From positions 2,480,001-2,544,000 of the forward strand of contig OZ251484.1 in the NCBI GenBank assembly GCA_965242665.1: a stretch of 64,000 bases of DNA. Direction: 5' to 3'. Position numbers and translations under genes: made by a program. The notes beneath the pieces are model-generated. The model was not told where the DNA came from. It did not search any database and worked only from the letters and a program-made list of their open reading frames with translations. This document shows, piece by piece, positions 16,173 to 25,419 of the stretch. The DNA is from VXLM01 sp965242665. Lineage in GTDB: Bacteria; Chloroflexota; Dehalococcoidia; Lucifugimonadales; VXLM01. How positions within the stretch are numbered: the first letter of the stretch is position 1; every line of letters begins with the position of its first letter.

Positions 16173-17224
16173 CCGAGTTCGCAGTACAATGCACCGGCCT
16201 CGCCAAACGATACGGCGCCGTCAAAGCAGTGGACGGAGTCGACCTGACCGTCCGCTCAGGCGAAACACTCTCGATCGTCGGGCCGAGCGGCAGCGGCAAG
16301 ACGACCATACTCCGCATCATCGCAGGATTCGAGACCATAGACGCGGGAAACGTCACCCTGCAGGGCGTCCCCGTCTCGACCCCGCAAACTTCCATCCCCC
16401 CAGAACGCAGGCGTGTCGGACTCGTCTTCCAAGAACATGCACTCTTCCCCCACAAGACCGTCGCCGAAAACGTCTCCTTCGGCCTCCACAAGATGCCCGC
16501 CAACGACCGACGAAAACGCCAAGAAGACGTACTCGACCTCGTGCAGCTCTCCCACTACGCCCAGAGGTATCCCCACGAACTCTCCGGCGGAGAGCGCCAG
16601 AGAGTCGCTCTCGCCCGCTCACTCGCCCCAAAGCCGTCCGTCCTCCTCCTCGACGAACCCTTCTCAGGACTCGACGCCAACCTCCGACTCCGCATCAGAG
16701 AAGAAGTCAAGACCATCCTCGCCGCATCCGGCGCAACCGTAATCTTCGTCACCCACGACCAAGAAGGCGCCCTGTTCATGGGAGACACCATAGCCATCAT
16801 CGACAACGGCAAGATCGAGCAGACAGGCGCGCCGCAGCAAGTATTCCATGCCCCAGTAACGAAGTTCGCAGCGCGCTTCCTCGGTACAGCCGACTTCCTG
16901 CATGGAACATATCAGAATGGAAAAGTCGAGACCGAGATCGGCATCTTCCCTGCCTCCATAGAAGGCTCTGGCGAGTGCGAAGTGATGACGCGGCCGGATG
17001 ACATCGACCTCGCCCCGTCCGGCGACGGCCCTGGCACAGTCGTCTCTCGAACGTTCCAGGGCATCTCCAACCTCTACCGCGTCGAGCTGCCGTCCGGCGC
17101 AGTGCTGCGCGCGCAGCGTCCGCACCACGAATCCTACGCCCCAGGCGACAGAGTAGACGTCCGCCCCTCTTTCCACTACGCGCCCCGCTGCTTCGCCGCA
17201 GACGACGGGCGGCTCCTGCACTAG
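16169..17224 (+). CDS. fbpC: Fe(III) ABC transporter, ATP-binding protein
   Basis: The 351-residue ATPase has Walker A G-P-S-G-S-G-K-T-T (~38-46), the signature LSGGERQRVALARSL (~139-153), Walker B V-L-L-L-D-E-P (~159-165) and the H-loop F-V-T-H-D-Q. The last ~110 residues form a TOBE-like regulatory domain. The ATG overlaps the fbpB stop. With FbpA and FbpB it makes a complete ferric-iron importer. Confidence 0.93.
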   Translation: MTEFAVQCTGLAKRYGAVKAVDGVDLTVRSGETLSIVGPSGSGKTTILRIIAGFETIDAGNVTLQGVPVSTPQTSIPPERRRVGLVFQEHALFPHKTVAENVSFGLHKMPANDRRKRQEDVLDLVQLSHYAQRYPHELSGGERQRVALARSLAPKPSVLLLDEPFSGLDANLRLRIREEVKTILAASGATVIFVTHDQEGALFMGDTIAIIDNGKIEQTGAPQQVFHAPVTKFAARFLGTADFLHGTYQNGKVETEIGIFPASIEGSGECEVMTRPDDIDLAPSGDGPGTVVSRTFQGISNLYRVELPSGAVLRAQRPHHESYAPGDRVDVRPSFHYAPRCFAADDGRLLH

Positions 17225-17230
17225 CTGCGC

Positions 17231-18997
17231 CTACGATACCGGCGCGGCGGCCTCGCTCTCCTGCGGACGCAACTGCATGTCGTAGATCCTCTTGTAGAAG
17301 CCGTCTACGGACATCAACTCGTCGTGAGAGCCGCGCTCGACGACCTCCCCGTCGTCGAGAACCAAGATCAAATCCGCACTCCGCACCGTCGACAACCGAT
17401 GCGCAATCACGAACGTCGTCCGCCCAACCACCACCTCCTCCATCGCCCGCTGGATCTGGTACTCCGTCCCCATGTCCACACTCGACGTCGAGTCGTCCAA
17501 GATCAAGATCGGAGGATCGATCAACAGCGTCCTGGCTATTGCGAGCCGTTGGCGTTGCCCCCCGGAAAGCCGCACCCCCCGTTCTCCCACCCACGTGTCG
17601 TAGCCGCGCGGCGTCGACTCGATGAAGTCGTGCAGCTGAGCGACCTTTGCCGCGGCAACGATTCGATCGAGCGATGCGCCTTCCGCCCCGTACCCGATGT
17701 TGTCGCGGATGGACGCCCCAAAGACGAACACATCCTGCATCACGATTCCAACGTTGCGCCGCAGAGAAGACAACGTCGCGTCCCGCACATCCAATCCGTC
17801 GATAGAGACCACCCCATCCGTCACGTCGTAGAAGCGCGGCACGAGATGCGCCAGCGTGCTCTTCCCCGAACCCGGCGCGCCGAGTATCGCCGTCAGCTGA
17901 CCCGGAACCGCCTCGAAGCTGATCCCCCGGACCGCCGAAGCGCCGGCGTCCTCGTAGCTCATCGAAACGCCCTGGAAGCGAACATGCCCGCGAACATGTG
18001 CAAGATCCTTGGCGTTCGGACGGTCTTGAACCGTCGTCTCCTCATCCAAGACGTCGAAGATACGCTGCCCCGCCGCGTGAGCGCGCGTAAACATATTCAC
18101 CATGAACCCCATCATCCGCACCGGCGCGGCCATCATCCCAATATAGAAGATGAACATCGCCAGCTGCCCCGCCGTCAACCGATCCGCCGCAATCTCCCGC
18201 CCCCCGAACCACAAGACAGCCCCCGTCGCCGCCGTAAAGATGAGCGTCATCAACGAACCGTGGAACGCAAACTGCTTCGTCGCCGAGTACGTAAGATCGC
18301 GCACCGCGTCCGAATGCTCCGCAAACTGCCGCTCCGCGTGCCTGCGCGCGCCGAACACCTTCACGACCCGAATGCCAGCCAAATTCTCCTGCAGAGCAGA
18401 CGTCATCTTCCCAGTCGCTTCCTGAACCGCCCCCCACGTAGAGCGCAGCTTGCGAGACATGTGGACCGCACGCCACAACACCGGCGGTATGAAGACCATC
18501 ACCACAACCGCCATCCGCCAGTTGAACGAAAACATGATAACCGCCGTGACGGCGAACGTCGCCGCCATCGACAGACCCCGAATCAAGGCAGAACTCATGA
18601 AGCGCTGCACCGCCTCGATGTCCGCCGTCGCCTTCGACATCAGATCCCCCGTCTGCTGCCTGTCATGGAACCCAAAACTGAGATTCTGCAGCTTCGCAAA
18701 GAGGTCGTTGCGGATGTCGTATGCAGTCTTCTGCGATATTGCCTCCGCCAAGTAATTCTGCGCGTAGCTGAATATCCCCCGCAGCGCGCCGGCAACGACG
18801 ATCGACGCCGCCAAGATGAACAACTGCGTGAACGCCCCAGACTCCAACGCCCGCCCAAGCGCCTCGTCGATCGCAGACCCAGCAAGCCACGGCATCGCCA
18901 ACCCAGACACGACCGACAGCCCAGTCGCAAGATACGCAAGGAAGACGGTGACCTTGTGGCGCAAGCCGTATCCAATCAGCCGAATGAAGATTCTCAC
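17231..18997 (-). CDS. ABC exporter (MsbA/multidrug type half transporter)
   Basis: The 588-residue protein has six N-terminal membrane spans (~1-330) and a C-terminal ATPase: Walker A G-A-P-G-S-G-K-S-T (~373-381), Q-loop V-M-Q-D-V-F-V-F, signature R-L-S-G-G-Q-R-Q (~476-483), Walker B ILILDDSTSSVD (~497-508). After the Walker B Asp there is another Asp (D-D) instead of the usual catalytic Glu. That is often seen in one half of heterodimeric exporters, but no second half is adjacent. It starts at GTG 18997 after GAGG. It is convergent with fbpC, leaving six bases between stops. Substrate unknown. Confidence 0.9.
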   Translation of the reverse strand: MRIFIRLIGYGLRHKVTVFLAYLATGLSVVSGLAMPWLAGSAIDEALGRALESGAFTQLFILAASIVVAGALRGIFSYAQNYLAEAISQKTAYDIRNDLFAKLQNLSFGFHDRQQTGDLMSKATADIEAVQRFMSSALIRGLSMAATFAVTAVIMFSFNWRMAVVVMVFIPPVLWRAVHMSRKLRSTWGAVQEATGKMTSALQENLAGIRVVKVFGARRHAERQFAEHSDAVRDLTYSATKQFAFHGSLMTLIFTAATGAVLWFGGREIAADRLTAGQLAMFIFYIGMMAAPVRMMGFMVNMFTRAHAAGQRIFDVLDEETTVQDRPNAKDLAHVRGHVRFQGVSMSYEDAGASAVRGISFEAVPGQLTAILGAPGSGKSTLAHLVPRFYDVTDGVVSIDGLDVRDATLSSLRRNVGIVMQDVFVFGASIRDNIGYGAEGASLDRIVAAAKVAQLHDFIESTPRGYDTWVGERGVRLSGGQRQRLAIARTLLIDPPILILDDSTSSVDMGTEYQIQRAMEEVVVGRTTFVIAHRLSTVRSADLILVLDDGEVVERGSHDELMSVDGFYKRIYDMQLRPQESEAAAPVS

Positions 18998-19159
18998 GTT
19001 CGATGCCTCGTTCCGCAGCAGCGACCCGCCTGCCGATAGTTCGCCCCTATCGAATCATATGATAGCCCCACGCGTTTTGCATGTCAAGAGTACTTCGATT
19101 CACTCGAAAGAACCTTCACTCCCCGTCACTCCCGCACCTCTTTCGTCATTCCCGCGAAG

Positions 19160-19283
19160 GGAGACCTTTGAATAACCTCTTGCCGGGGTATGCGAATGGA
19201 ACCCGAAGCACGCAAAATGAACGGGGGCACCATGGGCAGAGCATCTCAAAACAACCACTCCGCCCAGTTATTCAAAGGTCTCC
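19160..19283. mobile_element. 124-bp MITE related to the IS5-family element, copy B
   Basis: The ends are GGAGACCTTTGAATAAC and GTTATTCAAAGGTCTCC. It is flanked by a perfect 4-bp duplication GAAG (19156-19159 and 19284-19287). Joining the flanks rebuilds CATTCCCGCGAAGGCGGAAAT, one dispersed palindrome. It is the inverted relative of the 1421-1543 copy. Confidence 0.85.
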
Positions 19284-19457
19284 GAAGGCGGAAATCCATC
19301 CGCCGCACCCGTCCTTCCTCCCGTCCACGTCACTCCCTCACCCTCCCACGTCACTCCCTCACCCACCCGACGTCATTCCCGCACCCCTTTCGTCATTCCC
19401 GCGAAGGCGGGAATCTCCCCGCCCGCGTCCCACACAGACACCCCCGAAGCATCGTAT
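19284..19457. repeat. Intergenic palindrome block
   Basis: Several CGTCACTCC/CGTCATTCC partial units run through this stretch, and a full palindrome lies at about 19391-19415. It leads into the decayed HTH cassette. Confidence 0.7.
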
Positions 19458-19798
19458 TTGACAAAACAGAACTCACGTACTACTCTGAACCCAAAGGCGA
19501 CTCCGTCCAAACCACAACACAAGGAGATACCCCCATGCGCGAAACATACCAACCCCCAACCACCTCCCCCGCCAACCCTCCGCACGACCACACCCTCCCA
19601 CGTCATTCCCGCGTAGGCGGGAATCCATCCCCCTGCGACCACACTCCCGGCTCGTCGGCCCTCCTCCCACCAGCGACAGAATTCGACAAAATACGACAGA
19701 ATGCCACAAAATGCAACGAAACCTCGTGCGCGCACGCGCGCGAGGGGTATAGCGAGATTCCCGCCTACGCGGGAATGACGGAGACACAGGGGAAATGA
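19458..19798 (+). pseudogene. HTH-protein cassette, copy 3 (promoter, leader, disrupted ORF)
   Basis: TTGACA (19458-19463)-17-TACTCT (19481-19486), AAGGAG (19521-19526) and ATG 19535 match the intact cassette. The ORF (87 codons) keeps the PPATEFDKIRQNATKCNETS segment and the 10-bp repeats (19674-19723), but has one palindrome inserted before them (19598-19623) and another after (19757-19780) that replaces the DNA-binding domain. About 55 bases of the repeat tract are identical to copy 1. It may still be expressed as a short peptide, but the function is lost. Confidence 0.55.
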
Positions 19799-19989
19799 CG
19801 TGGACATGGTCGACCGCACCCTCCCACGTCATTCCCGCACCCTCCAATCCCCAATCCCCAATCATCAATCGACAATCTGCAATCCCTCCCACGTCATTCC
19901 CGCGTAGGCGGGAATCTGGCGCCCCGCGCCGCCGCACATCCATAGACACACCCCCCAATGAATCGAACGAAACCCCCGCAGCTAGGAAC
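19799..19989. repeat. Intergenic repeats
   Basis: A short CAATCNN heptamer run (about 19845-19880) like that at the start of the HTH cassettes is followed by a full palindrome (about 19889-19916). Confidence 0.6.
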
Positions 19990-20018
19990 TTGACAAGTCA
20001 AGGCGGTTCTTGTATAAA
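19990..20018 (+). promoter_or_regulatory. Promoter of the FG-GAP protein gene
   Basis: TTGACA (19990-19995)-17-TATAAA (20013-20018) is close to consensus; transcription would start about 30 bases before the ATG. Confidence 0.65.
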
Positions 20019-20052
20019 AGAACGCTAGAAAGTCAATGGCGGGGGACTCGGT

Positions 20053-22872
20053 ATGTTTATTCGTTTGCGGTCGGTGGTTGCGCTGGGTGTTCTCGGAGTG
20101 GCTGCGTTGGTTGCGGGTTTCGCGACGGACGGGCTCGGGGGCGTCTTTTGGGCGTCGTCCTCAGGCGGCGCGGGTTCTGGTCCGTGGGCGAACTCGTTAG
20201 GGCCGCCAATCATCAATGGCCAAGGAGTCTCGTTGTCGAGCTCTGGCGCCAACGACGGGTTTGGATATTCGATGGCCGTGAGTGCGGACGAAAGCACGAT
20301 AGTCGTTGGAGCGCCCCTCGACGACGCGCGAGGGACTAACGCGGGCGCGGTGTACGTGTTCACGGAGCCGTCCGGAGGATGGGGCAGCGGAACGGCGCCG
20401 ACGGGCGTCAAACTCATCGGGTCCGACACCGCAGCGGGGGACGGTTTCGGGGAATCGGTAGCGGTGAGCAGAGACGGAAGCACGATCGTCGTCGGGGCGC
20501 CGAATAAAGACTCCAGCCACGTTACAATAGACAGCGGGAAGGCGTATGTGTTCACGAAGCCGGCCACAGGATGGGCGTCGACGGCCGCGCAGGCATATTT
20601 TAGAATGCACAATGTAGATCGGGATGAGTACTTCGGGAGATCGGTGTCGGTGACCGGAGACGGAAACACGATCGTCATCGGGGTGCCAAGAAAACACACC
20701 TTCAACTATGGCGGGGTGTGTTTTTTCGGGAAGCCGCCAGCGGGGTCAACTCATACCTGCCTGAACAACGCCGTGCTAGCTCCTCGGATTAACTGGCAGG
20801 AATTCGGGACGAGCGTGTCGATGAGCACAGACGGAAACACGATGGTCGTGGGAACGAGAGGCGAGGCGGCGTATGTGTACACGAAACCGGCCGGGGGATG
20901 GTCGAGGTCGGCCGCGTCCGCAGTACTCACCAAGGAGAGCTCGGTTGGAACCGATGAATTCGGGACGAGCGCGGCGACGAGCGGGGACGGAGGCACGGTC
21001 GTCGTGGGAGCGGATGGGGTCGACTCGAACGGGGCGGCGTATGTGTTCATGAAGCCGGCCACAGGATGGGCGACGACATCGTCGGCAACATCGACGGCGG
21101 CCAAGCTGACTGCGTCCGATGGGGCGGCAAACTATAAGTTCGGGAGGTCGGTGGCGGCGAACGCAGACGGGAGCATGATTGCAATAGGAGAGCCGGACAG
21201 AGGCAGCGGGACCCATAGGGGCGCCGTGCATCTGTTCGCGGTGCCGCAGGGAGGGAAGTGGATCACTACGACCACGGCTGATCCTCTGTCCGTAACGCTT
21301 CCCACGGAGACGACGCAAGGCGAGCGGGGGCGTGAGGGATCCATTGCCATTGGCGGAAATGTAGTCGTAACGGGAGCTTACGCCACCGGGGCGACCGGCG
21401 CGTGGGTCTACAACACGATGCCGACGTTGCCGACACCTACACCGACGCCGCCACCGACGGAAACACCCATACCGACGGCGACATCCATACCATCGCCTGG
21501 CGGAGGCGGAGACGGCGAAGATGTCACGCCGACGGCAACGCCAACGCCAACGCCCACAGCGACGCCGGACGTGATACGTCCGGAGGTCGGCCTGTCGACG
21601 AACTTCCTGACATTCACGGCCGCGCAGGGTGGAGACAGTCCACCGGCGCAGACGTTTACGGTGTGGAACACGGTGCGGCAGACGGACATGCCCTTCACCC
21701 TGTCGTCGAACGCGAGCTGGCTGTCGTTCTCGCCGAGGACGGCGTCGTCGAACAGTCCGCAGGCGCGGGTGTCCGTGAGAGTGTCTGCAAACGCTTCCGG
21801 GCTGGCGGCGGGAACACACCGAGGCAGTATCGCCATCAGCGCACCGGGAGCGGAGAATACGCCGCGGGCGGTATTCGTCACGCTCGTCGTGACATCGCCG
21901 ACGTCCGCGAGGTCGGCAGTGACGACGAACGAGACGACGGAGATCACGACCGGCGATTCGACCGTTCAGGTGGTGGTGCCACCCAGGGCCGCGCCGTCGA
22001 ACGTCGATATACAAGTGACCAAGCTGGACGCCGATTCGCCTGGCGCGCCGCCGGCCGATTCCGAGCGGGTGACGCTCGCCGCGGAAGTGGAGACGTTCGC
22101 GTCCGGCAGTACCACGCCGACGCCGATGACGTACCCCCGCGGTGTCGATCTGCGGTTTGCGCTGCCGGCGGCCGATGCGGCGGCGTGCGCCGAAGGGCGC
22201 GTGCGAGTGTATCGGGTGGACGGCGATGAGTGGATGCTGCTGGAGCATCGCTGCGAGACGGACGCTGCCGGAACGGTGTGGGCCGTGTCCACGCTGACGC
22301 ATTTCAGCACGTACGTCATGACGATAGACGATACGCCTGCAACGCCGACGCCAGAGCCGACCGCGCCTCCGACTGCGACGCCAGTACCGACGGCCACATC
22401 CGCGCCGACAGCCGTGCCCACGTCCACGCCCGTACCGGCAACCGCGACGCCAGTGCCGACAGCCACATCCGTGCCGACAGCCGTGCCCACGGCCACGCCC
22501 GTACCGGCAACCGCGACGCCAGTGCCCACGGCCACATCCAGGCCAACGGCCATACCCACGGCCACGCCTCGACCGGCAACCGCGACGCCGGTGCCGACGG
22601 CCACATCCAGGCCAACGGCCATACCCACGGCTACGCCCGTGCCTCCGACCGCAACGCCCATGCCCGCGGCAACGTCCACGCCTGTGCCTCCGGCGACTGC
22701 GGTGACTCAGGCCGTTCCCGATCCGACATCGACGCCGGTGGCTCAGCCGGAGGTTGAAGACGGCGGCGGGTTGAACATGGTCGTGATCCTCGCGGTAGTT
22801 CTCGTGGTGGTGATTGCCGGTGCGGTCGCGGCCGCTGTGTACGTGCGGAGGGGCGGACTCGCGGCGGGGTAG
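20053..22872 (+). CDS. Surface-anchored FG-GAP beta-propeller protein
   Basis: This 939-residue exported protein has a signal peptide (~1-25), then about seven FG-GAP/integrin-like repeats (residues ~50-450) each with a F-G-x-S-x-A-x-S-x-D-G-x-T-I-V-V-G core. A short Pro-Thr linker leads to a BACON-like beta-sandwich (~515-615, SNASWLSFSPRTA) and a ZU5-like or similar domain (~620-760). A long P-T-A-T-P-V-P linker (~770-900) precedes a C-terminal membrane span (VVILAVVLVVVIAGAVAAAV) and a basic stop. It is likely displayed on the cell surface, for adhesion or carbohydrate/protein binding. No catalytic motif is seen. Confidence 0.8.
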   Translation: MFIRLRSVVALGVLGVAALVAGFATDGLGGVFWASSSGGAGSGPWANSLGPPIINGQGVSLSSSGANDGFGYSMAVSADESTIVVGAPLDDARGTNAGAVYVFTEPSGGWGSGTAPTGVKLIGSDTAAGDGFGESVAVSRDGSTIVVGAPNKDSSHVTIDSGKAYVFTKPATGWASTAAQAYFRMHNVDRDEYFGRSVSVTGDGNTIVIGVPRKHTFNYGGVCFFGKPPAGSTHTCLNNAVLAPRINWQEFGTSVSMSTDGNTMVVGTRGEAAYVYTKPAGGWSRSAASAVLTKESSVGTDEFGTSAATSGDGGTVVVGADGVDSNGAAYVFMKPATGWATTSSATSTAAKLTASDGAANYKFGRSVAANADGSMIAIGEPDRGSGTHRGAVHLFAVPQGGKWITTTTADPLSVTLPTETTQGERGREGSIAIGGNVVVTGAYATGATGAWVYNTMPTLPTPTPTPPPTETPIPTATSIPSPGGGGDGEDVTPTATPTPTPTATPDVIRPEVGLSTNFLTFTAAQGGDSPPAQTFTVWNTVRQTDMPFTLSSNASWLSFSPRTASSNSPQARVSVRVSANASGLAAGTHRGSIAISAPGAENTPRAVFVTLVVTSPTSARSAVTTNETTEITTGDSTVQVVVPPRAAPSNVDIQVTKLDADSPGAPPADSERVTLAAEVETFASGSTTPTPMTYPRGVDLRFALPAADAAACAEGRVRVYRVDGDEWMLLEHRCETDAAGTVWAVSTLTHFSTYVMTIDDTPATPTPEPTAPPTATPVPTATSAPTAVPTSTPVPATATPVPTATSVPTAVPTATPVPATATPVPTATSRPTAIPTATPRPATATPVPTATSRPTAIPTATPVPPTATPMPAATSTPVPPATAVTQAVPDPTSTPVAQPEVEDGGGLNMVVILAVVLVVVIAGAVAAAVYVRRGGLAAG
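22370..22660 (+). repeat. 69-bp tandem repeat coding a Pro/Thr linker
   Basis: A 69-base unit (23 residues of the type AVPTATPVPATATPVPTATS) repeats about four times at 22411, 22480, 22549 and 22618. It is in frame within the FG-GAP protein, so copy-number change would alter stalk length without frameshift. Confidence 0.8.
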
Positions 22873-23120
22873 GTTCGCGGCGTATGGGGGAATGACGGAG
22901 ACAGGGTTTGACCGACCGCAACTCCGTCGTTCCCCCGCCCAATAACCGCGCTGGATTCCCGCCTACGCGGGAATGACGTAGACGGGCGGGCATGACGTGA
23001 GGGGGGAGATTCCCGCCTACGCGGGAATGACGTTGGAGGGTGTGGGAATGGTGTGGGTGTGGGAATGGTGTGGGTGTGGGAGTGACGTGGGTGTGGGAGT
23101 GACGGCAGGGGGATTTACCG
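22873..23120. repeat. Intergenic palindromes and GTGTGGGAATG runs
   Basis: Two full palindromes (about 22952-22977 and 23007-23032) are followed by a run of GTGTGGGA(A/G)TG units to about 23105. No gene is seen. Confidence 0.75.
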
Positions 23121-23254
23121 TCTAGGGGCGATCCGTAGTGGCGAACTGGGGGCGAGCTTGCCGATAGATCAAGCGGAACCCCCCTGTGCCGTTGTGCGTG
23201 GTACTATGGGAGCATCGACCTCTCGACGGAGGGAACATAATAGCGGAGGATGAT

Positions 23255-23596
23255 ATGACACTCGCTCGGGAGAAATGCGTTGCATGTAGGCGGGATTCGC
23301 CCAAAGTTACTCAGGAAGAGATCGACGAACTTCATCCGCTGGTACCAGACTGGCAGCTCACCGAAGTCGATGGAATCAAGCGTCTCGACCGCACGTTCAA
23401 GTTTTCGGACTTCGCTCAGTCTATGGAGTTTACCGACCGGGTCGCGGAGATTGCGGAGGACGAGGGGCACCATCCGAGGATTACGACCGAGTGGGGCCGC
23501 GTCAACGTCGCGTGGTGGACGCACAAGATACGGGGTCTGCACCGCAACGACTTCGTGATGGCGGCCAAGACCGACCATCTCCTACGCAAGGGATGA
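23255..23596 (+). CDS. phhB: 4a-hydroxytetrahydrobiopterin dehydratase (pterin-4a-carbinolamine dehydratase)
   Basis: The 113-residue protein is a normal-length PCD/DCoH protein. The active-site motif E-D-E-G-H-H-P-R-I-T (~66-75) holds the catalytic His pair, and W-G-R-V-N-V-A-W-W-T-H-K follows. It recycles the pterin cofactor of aromatic amino acid hydroxylases. No hydroxylase is nearby, so its role may be in general pterin repair. The ATG at 23255 has GCGGAGG five bases upstream; the N-terminal C-V-A-C-R-R pair is a common extra in bacterial members. Confidence 0.92.
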   Translation: MTLAREKCVACRRDSPKVTQEEIDELHPLVPDWQLTEVDGIKRLDRTFKFSDFAQSMEFTDRVAEIAEDEGHHPRITTEWGRVNVAWWTHKIRGLHRNDFVMAAKTDHLLRKG

Positions 23597-23904
23597 GCGG
23601 GCGATACGGGAGGCCGTTGCATAGCCTCGGGGTATGAAGATGGCCGGTTCTATGGCTTCACCCTTGGGGGTGAGAACTGGCCGTGTCGCTCGAGCTGGGC
23701 AAGGGTCTCTGTGGGCGGGATATGGTAGTCTGCGGCCGGCGCGCGTCCATGGGGATACCGTCGACGCAGCGGCAGTTCGCTACTCGGTCGGCGCGGCCGG
23801 CGCACGTCCATGAGGGATACCGCTGCCGCACAAGATCAAACGGGGCGGTCTATTCCTCTTGGGAGCGGAGTGCGTCGGAACAGGCCGCGCCGCATTACGG
23901 CGGG
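23597..23904. other. Intergenic stretch, nothing certain
   Basis: There is one short direct repeat (GCGTCCATGGGGATACCG at about 23745 and GCACGTCCATGAGGGATACCG near 23802) but no gene, RNA fold or terminator that I can support. Confidence 0.4.
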
Positions 23905-25380
23905 TCAGCTGCCATCGTCGTCGCTCGGATTCGGATTCTCGCCCTCGCCGGCGTCCGATGCGTCCGCGGGCGAAGTGGGAGCGGTGTCGGATACGATCCC
24001 AGGCAGGTTCTTGAGAGTGCTGATGAGGTCGACGCCTGTAAGCGACTGTACGAGGGCTGGAAGTTGTGCGATCGTGGCGGATACGTCTTGCGTCACCTTG
24101 CTGGCTCCGGCGCCCGAGCCGTTGTCGCCTCCGTTGCTAATCACGACGATGCTGTCTGTCTTGGACAGCGGCTGCGCCACTGCGCTTGCGACCTGCGGCA
24201 GCGACTCGAACAGCTGTTGAATCATCGCCGCCTGTCCGTACTCCTTCCATGCGTCGGCCTTCTTGTCCATGGCCTCTGCTTCCGCCAGCCCCTGCAGCCT
24301 GATCGATTCTGCTTCCGCATCACCCCGCAGCTTGATCGACTCTGCTTCTGCTTGGCCTCGCAGCTTGATAGCCTCCGCTTCTGCATGAGCTTCCGCGATG
24401 ACGCGGGCGCGTTGTCCCTCGGCCACTGTCTCCAGCTTGTACCGCTCAGCTTCCGCTTCCACCCTTGCCCTGCGCCGGTTTCCTTCCGCGATCAATTCCA
24501 CCTGATCCCGCTCCGCCTCCGCAGGGCGGCGCACCGTCGCGTCCAACTCCCGCTCGCGCCGCACGATCTCTTGTTTTTGTATCTCGATTTGCTTCTGCCG
24601 TTCTACGACTTCCACTTCCAACTCTTCCGCGCGTATCTCTTGGCGTGTCTTGGCCTCTTGCAGAGAATACGCCAACTCTGCCTCCGCTCTTCTCGCGTTG
24701 ACTTGTTGGTCGTATTCCGCTTTCTGGATCTGAAAGTCGCGCTCCGATTCTGCTATTGCCGTGTCCGCGCTGTACCTTGCCGCTTGCCGCGCTTGTTCCG
24801 CCTGCGACGCCTTGATGCCCGCATCCCGTTCGGCTTCTGCTTCGCCGATCGCTGCATCGCGCTTCACTTCGGCCGTTCTCCGCACCCCCAGCGCCTCCAA
24901 ATACCCTTGTTCGTCCTGAATGTCCCGAATCGAGAAGCTAACGATTTCGAGCCCCATATTGGTCATATCGGTGGCCGCTACGTCCCGCACTTGGTCTGCG
25001 AAGGCGACGCGGTCACGGTAGATTTCTTCCACCGTCATCGTCCCCAGAATCGCGCGCTGCTGCCCTTCCAACGTTTGCAGGGCGACCTCCGAGATTTCTG
25101 TAACCGTCTTGCCGAGAAACTGCTCTGCCGCCGTCCTAATCGCTTCCTCGCTTCGCCCAACCTTCACCTGCGCCACGCCGTCGACCGAGACCGAGACTCC
25201 CTCCTTCGTATAGACCCGCGCCGTATTCACTTGCAGAGTCATCACTTCTAGCGAGAGCATCTGCGACTTTTGAATGAACGGCAGCACGAACATCCTTCCG
25301 CCAACCTTGATCCTCGGTTGACTGCTCCCGCCTGATACGATCAACGCATGATTCGGTCCTACTGTGTGAAAGCCGGCCAT
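23905..25380 (-). CDS. Flotillin-like SPFH membrane-domain protein
   Basis: The 491-residue protein has an SPFH/band-7 domain at ~1-190 (VKVGGRMFVLPFIQKSQMLS, FLGKTVTEISEVALQTLEGQ) and a long Ala/Glu-rich coiled coil (~190-420, with repeated A-E-A-E-S-I-K-L-R-G) typical of flotillins, ending in a helical tail and an acidic Ser/Pro end. Unlike most bacterial flotillins it lacks a clear N-terminal membrane hairpin and starts directly with MAGFHTVGPNHAL, as in eukaryotic-type flotillins. It scaffolds membrane microdomains. It is 39 bases downstream of an NfeD gene, the classical pairing. Confidence 0.9.
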   Translation of the reverse strand: MAGFHTVGPNHALIVSGGSSQPRIKVGGRMFVLPFIQKSQMLSLEVMTLQVNTARVYTKEGVSVSVDGVAQVKVGRSEEAIRTAAEQFLGKTVTEISEVALQTLEGQQRAILGTMTVEEIYRDRVAFADQVRDVAATDMTNMGLEIVSFSIRDIQDEQGYLEALGVRRTAEVKRDAAIGEAEAERDAGIKASQAEQARQAARYSADTAIAESERDFQIQKAEYDQQVNARRAEAELAYSLQEAKTRQEIRAEELEVEVVERQKQIEIQKQEIVRRERELDATVRRPAEAERDQVELIAEGNRRRARVEAEAERYKLETVAEGQRARVIAEAHAEAEAIKLRGQAEAESIKLRGDAEAESIRLQGLAEAEAMDKKADAWKEYGQAAMIQQLFESLPQVASAVAQPLSKTDSIVVISNGGDNGSGAGASKVTQDVSATIAQLPALVQSLTGVDLISTLKNLPGIVSDTAPTSPADASDAGEGENPNPSDDDGS

Positions 25381-25419
25381 ATCTTTCCTCCTATGAATCG
25401 CATGGAATTTGCCCTTCGC

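Noticed and set aside
20776..22302. Long minus-strand frame across the FG-GAP gene
   Set aside because: It is a shadow, rich in Arg and Cys, without start signals.
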